A DNA stretch of 64,000 nucleotides. It comes from Pseudopithomyces maydicus. Lineage: Eukaryota > Ascomycota > Dothideomycetes > Pleosporales > Didymosphaeriaceae. The translations under genes and the position numbers were made by a program. The notes under the pieces were generated by a model. It made no database searches. It was not told the DNA's origin and worked only from the letters and a program-made list of their open reading frames with translations. The DNA lies in the NCBI GenBank assembly GCA_026873275.1, contig JANTUC010000001.1:3100001-3164000 (forward strand), given 5' to 3'. Below, one piece after another: positions 36,116-44,324 of this stretch; the first letter of the stretch is position 1, and each line of letters starts with the position of its first letter.

Positions 36116-36908
36116 CTATGCAGCGGTGATGGCCCGGCGGGCAGCGCGACCCTGCTGCCTGGTGTTGAGGCGCTGAGCAACCTCCTCGGACTTCTGAACG
36201 GTCTCGGCGGCCTCGGTGAGGATGAGCTCGATGTGGCAGGGGTTGGACATGTAGGGGTTGATCTAGATCAAAATTAGAGGAGCCATGTGCGCGAGTCGGT
36301 CTTCAACGTACACGGCCGTGAGCGCGGTATGTACGCCTTCGCTGCTTGGGGGCCTGGTTGACCTGGATGTGCTTGACGACCAAGTTGGTGGTGTCGAGGC
36401 CCTTGGTGTCGGCGTTGGCCTCAGCGTTCTTGAGCAGACCGAGGAGGAACTCGGCGCTCTTGACGGGCCAGCGGGCCTTGGAGACACCGAAAGCCTTGCC
36501 TGTGACATGTCAGTCCTGCTCAATTGCCAGCGTCACACCCGATGCATCGATCCCAGCCACTGTCCAACCGCGTCGCAACGTCGTTTTCCCCTCTTGCGCA
36601 TCGTCCAGGCGAAATGTCTGCAGCACTCACCCTGCGCAGTGCGGCCGGTGCTGCCAGCGTACCGCCTCATGGGAACGGCCTCCTTGTGCTCGAGCACATT
36701 GTTGAGGAAGGTAAGGGCACGCTCAAGGCGCCATCCGTTGATAGCCTGGGCGGTCTCGCGGGTGTTCTTGAACGAGGTGCGGAGGTAGCTGCCGCGAGCC
36801 CTGGCGGACTTTGCGTTGTCGATCGAGGTGGCTGCGTAGCGGACCTGGACTGCAATTAGCTCCTGCTGCAGGCGTGTCGTCGTCCAGGTGCGGTGCGCGA
36901 CATACCAT
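36116..36908 (-). CDS. RPL17: 60S ribosomal protein L17 (uL22)
   Basis: Four exons on the minus strand: 36908-36906 (only the ATG), 36844-36631, 36499-36312 and 36262-36116, giving 183 residues. The sequence starts MVRYAATSIDNAKSARARG, with [76 protein letters not shown] and a C-terminal alanine/arginine tail. These match uL22 along its whole length. It lines the exit tunnel of the large ribosomal subunit. It is divergent from the fibrillarin gene across about 290 bases. Confidence 0.96.
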
Positions 36909-37200
36909 CGTGATGTGCTGGGCGTCCTGTGGTGTTAGTTGAGGTCGATGTCGTTCTCGGTTGCAAAATCGAGCTGTGTGGGCGGCTAGCGGCGAGCAGT
37001 CTTGGCCCCGGAACAACGCTCGGCCCGCGCTAAGCTTGGACCCGCCGAAATAATTTTCTGAACTTCAAAGTAGCTCTGGTTTTGGAGAGCTCCACTGTCT
37101 TGCACTGCATATACGCCAACCGCAGCGCTTCTACGGCGACAACGCAAACGTCAATCCAAATTCGCGACAGAGCCCCACAGCTCTTCTAACAACCTAACTC
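36909..37200. promoter_or_regulatory. bidirectional upstream region of RPL17 and NOP1
   Basis: 292 bases separate the two start codons, so both genes probably share one promoter. Both encode ribosome-biogenesis proteins. An AATAATTTTC stretch near the centre is the only AT-rich core; no known motif is claimed. Confidence 0.55.
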
Positions 37201-38252
37201 ATGGCTTTCACTCCGAGGGGCGGACGAGGCGGCGCACCCCGCGGCCGTGGTGGCTTTGGCGGAGACCGCGGTGGTCGCGGCGGCGGTCGCGGTGGCCGTG
37301 GCGGCTTCGGTGATCGTGGCGGTCGCGGCGGCGGTCGTGGAGGCGGCGGTGGCCGTGGAGCTCCTCGTGGCCGTGGTGGACGCGGTGGAGGCAGGGGCGG
37401 GTAAGAGATGCGCCTGAAGATTCTTGCACCCGAAGCTGACTTTGTACGAACAGTGCTGCAGGCGCCAAGGGCGGAGCCAAGGTCATTGTCGAGCCTCACC
37501 GTCACGCCGGTGTTTTCGTCGGTCGCGGAAAGGAAGACTTGCTTTTGACCAAGAACTTCACGCCCGGAGAGAGCGTTTATGGCGAGAAGCGCATCAGCAT
37601 CGCGAACGCTGCCAGCGGAGATGGCGATGCACCAGCCACCACCACAGAGTACCGCGTGTGGAACCCCTTCCGATCCAAGCTTGCCGCTGGTATCCTTGGT
37701 GGTGTTGATGACATCTACATGAAGCCTGGAAGCAAGGTTCTCTACCTTGGAGCCGCCAGCGGCACCAGTGTGTCGCACGTAGCAGATCTCGTTGGTCCCG
37801 AGGGTACTGTCTACGCTGTTGAGTTCTCGCACCGTTCCGGTCGTGACCTGATCAACATGGCTACGCACCGTACAAACGTCATCCCCATTGTTGAGGACGC
37901 TCGTCACCCTCTGAAATACCGAATGGTAGGGTCCCAATCCAATCAGACGAGAATCTTCGCTAACATTCAATAGCTGCTCCCCATGGTAGACGTCATATTT
38001 GCTGACGTCGCTCAGCCGGATCAGGCCCGTATTGTCGGTTATAACGCCTCTCTTTTCTTGAAGCACGGTGGTGGTGTTCTCATCTCCATCAAGGCCAACT
38101 GCATTGACTCAACGGCTGCTCCTGAAGCTGTGTTTGCCAGCGAAGTCAACAAGATGCGCGAAATGGGCATCAAGCCCAAGGAACAGCTTACTTTGGAGCC
38201 CTTCGAGCGTGATCACGCTCTCGTTGCCGGTATCTACCAGCGATCAGCATAG
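37201..38252 (+). CDS. NOP1: fibrillarin, box C/D snoRNP 2'-O-methyltransferase
   Basis: Exons 37201-37400, 37454-37925 and 37974-38252 give 316 residues. The first ~67 residues are a glycine/arginine-rich domain (repeated RGG). The catalytic part follows: VIVEPHRHAGVFVGRGKEDLLLTKNFTPGESVYGEKR, the SAM motif VLYLGAASGTSVSHVAD, then VYAVEFSHRSGRDLINMA, DARHPLKYRM and the C-terminal EQLTLEPFERDHA. It methylates ribose in pre-rRNA in the nucleolus, and histone H2A Gln in yeast and human. Confidence 0.97.
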
Positions 38253-38510
38253 GGCAGATGACATAGTGTGGGTTTCATGTTTTACGATAGGACGGGCTGC
38301 GTCATATACCGATATCTCGGAAAGGTTGGCGTTCTACGGCGCTCAAGGATGGGGTCATTGTAAAGCAAGGTTCTTGAATTGTTCGCATACTAAAAGATTT
38401 GAACTTCATCTCCGGCGTGCAACATCATTACTTCTGCGCAGTTTCGCTCCTGGTCTTGTCTCGCGACAGAAAATTTCCGAATTCACATTGACTCAAACAA
38501 TCTCTCCCAC

Positions 38511-39066
38511 TCAATCCAATCCCCCCAACTCCTCGCACCTGTACGAACTGATTATGTCATTGTACTTGTAGTTTTCCAAGTCCCAGATTCCGGGGTTTAT
38601 GAAGGGAAACGCCTGGCCATTGCAATCATAGTTCCTATCTCTGTCAACATCTGTCCATGCCATATTATCTAACATCATCCCAGTGCGAAGGTACGTACGG
38701 GTATGCTGTGCAGAAATAACCCTTGTCAGGACCAGTAGATGAGATGTTGTCGTTCCAATTGTCGGATACGTTGTCTAAACCGAAAATTGGTCAGCACTTG
38801 GCATCAAAAGATAGTCGGAGTTTGGGACATACAGCATTTCCCTAGATCAACCTGTTCGTTCTCGCATGCACCTTTAAACCCTGCGTCTGTGCAGATATAG
38901 AGATGGGTGAACTTTTGCGGTGGGACCGCGGGAGGCTCATCTCTGCTCCGACGTTAATTTCACAACTGGGCTCTGCGCAAAATCAGGGAGCAGACCGTGG
39001 TTGAAAGGGCCACGCGGCGACGGCAGCGGTGGCGACGTATACCGCTAGTGACAGAAGGTGTTTCAT
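38511..39066 (-). CDS. small secreted cysteine-rich protein, beta/gamma-crystallin-like (four exons)
   Basis: Built by splicing four exons: 39066-38996, 38942-38833, 38774-38699 and 38640-38511. Introns are 53, 58 and 58 bases, all GT-AG, and phases close to 128 residues. A signal peptide (MKHLLSLAVYVATAAVAA) precedes a short propeptide with a WPFQPR basic site. The mature part has six Cys: YICTDAGFKGACENE, LGKCYNVSDNWNDNISSTGP, GYFCTAYP, YDCNG and SSYRCEE. The duplicated pattern of a Cys-rich strand followed by a Trp/Asn-Asp-x-Ile-Ser-Ser turn resembles fungal small secreted proteins with a beta/gamma-crystallin or killer-toxin-like fold. Each exon is too short to show up as an open frame by itself. 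Converges with NOP1. Role unknown; effector or wall-associated function is speculative. Confidence 0.8.
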
Positions 39067-39351
39067 AGTAGTGGTGGCGGCTCATAAGTGGTGAGATGTC
39101 GGGTAGATATGTTGTTGGGGCATCCCTTGATTTGCGTTCCTCGCATTGTGCCACCTGGTCAACAGTTATGGTCTGGGCGTAGATAGTTTTGATATCAATG
39201 CCACTTATTCTGCAGTTTTCAATACAGCTAGATTGAGACCTAGGTGCATCTGCTTCACATTGAAACCGATTTCATGACATAAGCTTTATTGCGCCTGACG
39301 TGATTATCGTATGAGGATGATTATTATAAAATTATCGTTTAGAATGAGCAT

Positions 39352-40571
39352 TTACTTGTACTCGCAAACTTTTCGAAGTAGAGGCCATGCGCCTTTCTCT
39401 TGTGAGGTGTTATGGTTGGTATCAGGTATCACCTTAAGAGTACAAGTAGGCCCGATGCGACCTTTCAAATAGAGTCCACCAGAAAGGGGTGTGTTCTCAT
39501 CCTCATCGCCATAGACCATGTGCACAGGTATCTTTTTTTGCCCAATTGTTTCCAGGTCGAACTCCCAGGCCTGCTTTTGTGTGTTGTGATCCTGTATGAA
39601 GCCTTTCACTCCATCCCTGATAAATCTTTCTCTGGTTGACAATGACTTTCTTTCCTTAAAGTTGGTAGCTTGGAAGGCTTTGGAACGTGCAATGCGTTGA
39701 ATGCGCGGTAGTCTACTCATCTGAAAATCTCTCCACCAAGGTGCTATCCATGTCACCAGGTACCACCAGTAAAGATGGGGAGGAGAATTACGTCGGGATG
39801 CCTCTATTGGAGCTGAGCCCGCCAGGACCCCACAAACAAGGACCTGACCTTCGTGTGCAAGAGCGGCTATGCCGAGAGCATAAGGGCCACCTCCACTTAC
39901 CCCATGCACGCGATATCTTCGGTAACCCAAAGCTTGCATCTGGAGGGGTAAAGACAAATTAGTACATAATTTACAAACACCGCTTGGTATCGAGGTATGG
40001 AACTTACTAGAAAAATGACATCACGAGCATGGTCGGCCACCGAATAGCCGTCCATATATGTGGAAATACCCATCCCAGGTCTTTCGGGTGCTATGATTGG
40101 AGCAAAATTCTGATGGCCCCAATCGGAAAGATGATGGCAACTCAGTCGTGTACCAGGTGTTCCATGCTCTACTACTAGCGGTATCATGTTGCGTTCTGGA
40201 TCTGGACGCCCACACATAGCAAAGCCCATCAATCTTCCGTCGGGGTGTCTGATTGCATTGGTGTCGCCTGGATAAATTACATGAGGACGATGTTCAATCT
40301 CCTCTCCATTTACACCGCGGCTCTCACTCTTCGTCTGGCCATTCGTACTTTTCTTTGAGTTGTCTCGATGCTTGAGAGTATATTTAGGACTCACGTAGGG
40401 CTTTGGCTGAACGCTTGTTTGTTTCTTGATTTTTTTCGGCGGCGATGGCTGTTTTAATTTCTGCTTTGGTTTGTTGTCGGTCCAGAAATAACGTGTCGTA
40501 CTCTTAGGCTTCGCAGATAAGACCGGTCCGATGATAGTCGGCTGGCGCAGATGGCCAAGTCTGTACATCAT
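39352..40571 (-). CDS. alpha/beta hydrolase with basic N-terminal extension
   Basis: Exons 40571-40008 and 39939-39352 give 383 residues starting MMYRLGHLRQP; in-frame sequence upstream has no ATG. The first ~95 residues are basic and Lys/Pro-rich, with an N-terminal stretch that could target mitochondria. The hydrolase domain follows: PLVVEHGTPGTRLS with the oxyanion HG, FAPIIAPERPGMGISTYM, the nucleophile elbow GVSGGG, and DTNHNTS with the likely catalytic His near the C terminus; the acid is likely in VYGDEDENT. Substrate unknown. Downstream of the start lies an AT-rich, gene-free block. Confidence 0.82.
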
Positions 40572-41830
40572 GACAAGGCTTCTATGTGGTTTTGAAGAAT
40601 TTGCATATCTCGGGTGAAGTTGGAGAAGGAATGAGAGATTACCTGGGCTTGGTTTCACGGACACCTTGTTGCTGCATGACTAATACTGAGTACTGTAGTA
40701 CAACTGCAGCTTCCCCTGACATGTTGTGAAACCACAGATAATATGAATAACCAATCGTTGCTGGCATATTGCTGAATACATATCAACTGGGCAAATCCTA
40801 AACCATTGATGTATTGGAGTCCTCTCAACAATACACAACCATCAAATGTCCTTGATATTTCCGAAGAGTTGTGTTTCATGCCCAGGTGAGTGATATAAAA
40901 CCCTGATGCTTGAGAGTGGGACAATAGACTCATGAGATTATGAGGGAATCTAGATGGCGAACATGAATTATAGTCCAGCTGAATATAATTTTATTGGTAC
41001 GAGAGAAGACCAGTAGTACTAGCCCAAGAACATAACTTTACTAATCATCGTTAGATTATTTACTGTCTTAGCATTCGTTACACAAGCCTATAAATAGGTA
41101 TCGAGGCTCTCTGGTAGCCGCAGAGATCTTACATAGATAACTAATAATAAGACCGAAACTTTATAATACGATTTTGAATGACCCCATATTTGAGTAAAAT
41201 GGTACTAGAAAATAATTTTACCATATCACCCAATCATCAGAGCTGTTCTCTGAGCTAGGAACGTTTATACCGTCTATTCTATAATCCGCCGCCTTAGAAT
41301 CAGATGAAGGTATAGAGATAGTAAAAGCGAAATGATTTCTGAATAAGCTAGTCCGAATAAAGGACAAAAGTAGACTTTATCCCGCGTGCAGCAAAATGAT
41401 GTCCTTGATAAAGCAACCGAGATACTATGAAACAGACTTATATACTTTATAACTTAGATATAAGCTCCACCACGCCGTCAAGTTGTTGTTAGATTGCCGC
41501 CCTAATCAATTGGAACAATGATGACTAACATTAATGGTCATCTTTTATTCACGATTGAGCCATTAAGACCGTTCATTATTTCAGTATGAACAGCAAATAC
41601 GAATCATAGTTTTCTAAGCTATGGCACCATGTACACCAACAACAAGACATGATTTAATTTCTTTCATTGACTTAATACTGGCCAGCTTCTATGGTACTGC
41701 CATTGCTTTGGAATCATGGTAAAAGAAGACATGTCAATTGTTTCTTCAGCTCGAATAGGCGCGCACAATAAGTTCTTCTGTCGAAGTATTCATATCCTCG
41801 AACTTTCAAGATCCCCACCAATCATAGCAT
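40572..41830. other. AT-rich gene-free block, possible RIP-degraded repeat
   Basis: From about 40.93 to 41.70 kb the sequence is clearly AT-richer than its neighbours and dense in TA steps, with stops in every frame. This is how repeat-induced point mutation leaves old transposons in ascomycetes, but no transposon protein, LTR or inverted repeat can be seen. Confidence 0.4.
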
Positions 41831-42237
41831 TTAATCAGCAAGCGATCCTCCTGCCCCATTCTGGTCACAGTAATAGTTCAACTCGTCACCCCCAATATGT
41901 TGGGCGGGGGAGTTGCATGAAGGGAGTCCTCCGACAGTTTGCTACGCTATGTCAGTACCAATGCAGCTATCGTTTTCCCGATTATTTCCTCTCTGGTGGT
42001 CTGAGAGGATTCCCGAAAGTAACGTACCATGGCACAGTCTGGGCAAGTATCCCATTGCTCGCCTCCTGTGTTGCGGTTCTTGTAGGCTGTACACGCGGCT
42101 TGTGTCGCGGCGTCGTTGTAGACTGCTTGGTCACCCACGTAGTCAACGCAGAGACCGCTGTAATGAAGCTTTGCAAATGCAAAGGATGTGAAGAGCGAGA
42201 GCGCAGAGAAGACCAAGGTGGGAATGGTGGTACGCAT
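41831..42237 (-). CDS. small secreted cysteine-rich protein (two exons)
   Basis: Exons 42237-42028 and 41941-41831 (86-base intron, phase 0) give 106 residues. A signal peptide (RTTIPTLVFSALSLFTSFAFA) precedes a mature chain of about 84 residues with six Cys: LCVDYVGD, AACTAYK, WDTCPDCAM, LPSCNSP and YYCDQN. The pattern KNRNTGGEQWDTCPDC then HIGGDELNYYC resembles a recurrent family of small secreted proteins in plant-associated Dothideomycetes. The second exon alone is too short to notice; reading through the intron gives a false tail. Function unknown. Confidence 0.8.
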
Positions 42238-43198
42238 TTTGGAGGGCAAATGCTTCAAATCGATCGTAGTAACGACTGTAAAGGTTGTATGTATCAACGA
42301 GTGACGAAAATGAGGAGCGAGTGTATGTTGAGATATCAAAAGAATGCAATGAATAGGCCTTAAGTAACAGGCAAGTCAAGCACAGAGGGGTACTTATGCG
42401 TCAGTTCGACGAGGAAGTAAACCTAGCCGCCCCCAATGCCCAGACTTCCTTGACGCTTCGCAGAAATGTCAATCTCGTGGGGATATTTCGGGCACACGTC
42501 GTCGGCATAATTGTGGCGATTCTCATCAGTTTGAAACATGATCTCTTCACGTGGTCCAATCCTTATCCACGGCCTTCCTATCGCGAGTCAAGAACGTTGA
42601 TCCCAAGAGAAAAGCAAGCCCAAGGAAAACAAGGCCGAAGGGACGATCTCGTGGAGTCCCATGGGTGGAAGTGGCAGTGCGCTTTCCGTAACGGAACAGC
42701 TGAGACGTGCGCCTGTTATGTGGATCATGCGTAGTCGGACCGTTGAGTCGGACCGATCGCCACAACCCTGGTACCTGAAGATACATTCCCAAGGCAGCCA
42801 ATAGACTTCGCACGTTGAAACCAATTTGTAAGATGCCATGGAGGAAGAAAGTCCGAAATGAGACCAATACGGTACCGTTCCCCCGATCAAGGGTCAACGT
42901 GCGCACGTCAAAGCTAGCAAGAGCAAATACTGGGATACGTACTCTTGCGTGTACATTGACAGCCGTTCGGACCGATGGGCATAGCCCATTCAACCCACTG
43001 GGGGTCCTGCCAAGGATGCATCAGTATTGTCTGTCCAAGGGTGAAGGTTTGGTGTATCTCTCAGACACGAAGAAGCAGTTAAATTCCATTGAAGTCCGAA
43101 CGAACTTTCAACTTCCATCATACACTCTTTTCACGGTTCTCTTCTCTTAGTCAACCACGACACTCGTTCTTCATTGCTCCAGCAGTGCCTTGCCCACA
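42238..43198. other. intergenic region between two secreted-protein genes
   Basis: Divergent upstream region of the 106-residue secreted protein and the 248-residue secreted protein. No supported gene. Confidence 0.5.
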
Positions 43199-44022
43199 AT
43201 GCTCACTTCTCACATTCTTACTTTCACTGCCTTGAGCATGACAGCCCTGGCTGCTCCTACTACCATTAACATTCGCACTGACGATGTCGTGCTTTACGGA
43301 AAAGGTCGTTATCAGATCATGAAGAGAACCGACCTTGAAGAGCTTGAAGCTTATCGCAAGAATGGCACTGTACCTCCGAGACCAAGTTATCTCGACGAAA
43401 ACCTCAATACCATCACGGCTCCCAGTGACATCAATGCTGCCGAGAAGTCTGCCCGTTCTGTGCAGAAGCGAGCAGAATCCACAATCATAGTCCCTGGACC
43501 CGACTCTCGCTTCCTTGGCTGGTACGTAAAGTATCGTGGCATAACAGATACTTTATCAAATCCCATTCACACAACCATGTCACTAACATAATCACCAGGG
43601 ATGTCTTGATGTCTCAAGTCGCCAAAGGTGCACCAACCACAGTCTCCGTCTCAACCGGATATTCCATCGCCAACAGCGTCACCGTCGGCGCATCTGCTGA
43701 CTTCACTCTGGTCAAAGACTTTCTCTCCACTTCCATGTCCATTGACTACGGCCAGACTTGGACATCGACGCAAACTCAGCTGTTCTCAGGAGTGGTTCCG
43801 GAGGGCAAGTATGGGGCTTTTGTGAGCAACCCTTGGACGAATAGGAAAAGCGGGAACGTATTCAAGGGAACGGTCGGAAGCGAGGGATCCTTGACATCCT
43901 ATCAGGCGGACAGCTTCGATAGCAAGGCATTTGCGGATATGCAATGGGTGGACGGAGTTATCAGCCTTTGCATAGGTGACGCATTTCCCTTGCCAAGGTG
44001 CCTGGGCGAGGGCACTTTGTAA
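43199..44022 (+). CDS. secreted protein, Celp0028-like effector family candidate
   Basis: Exons 43199-43521 and 43599-44022 (77-base intron) give 248 residues. A signal peptide (TSHILTFTALSMTALAA) is followed by a pro-like region with an SVQKRAES dibasic site, a Kex2-type signal near residue 97. The mature part has no enzyme motif. It is Ser/Thr-rich with alternating hydrophobic residues (TVSVSTGYSIANSVTVGASADF, then MSIDYGQTWTSTQTQLF), suggesting an all-beta fold. The look is that of the Celp0028-type secreted proteins of ascomycetes, an uncertain match from memory. The last residues after VISLC could change if another small intron follows. Confidence 0.72.
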
Positions 44023-44324
44023 ATATGTACCTAGTCTTGGTCGTGGCCATTTGAAAAACGGGAGGAATAGAATGCAAGGGCCGTGTAAGCAGTCCACAAA
44101 TGTGCTCAACGATGGTCGTGGTGGACAGTTGCAAACAGGGAAGATACATTGGCGATGGTGGATCCATACACTAGTGTAGTGAATAAGCGAGTGACACGTG
44201 AGAGCGTGTTACTAGCGCGAATTTGAGTCGCGCTTTCCATCCGAACTTGATAGCCGCCACCTTAGTTTCCTCTTCGGCCGTCGTACGGCATGCTTGCTTG
44301 TCTCTTGCTTCATCTCCGCCTGCC
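44023..44324. other. intergenic region
   Basis: Upstream of RDH54; an in-frame extension from about 44223 begins at a TTG, so it is not used as a start. Nothing else seen. Confidence 0.5.

Noticed and set aside
44223..44324. 34-codon N-terminal extension of RDH54
   Set aside because: It begins at TTG, not ATG, and the conserved start KPFRPPSFV follows the first ATG at 44325.
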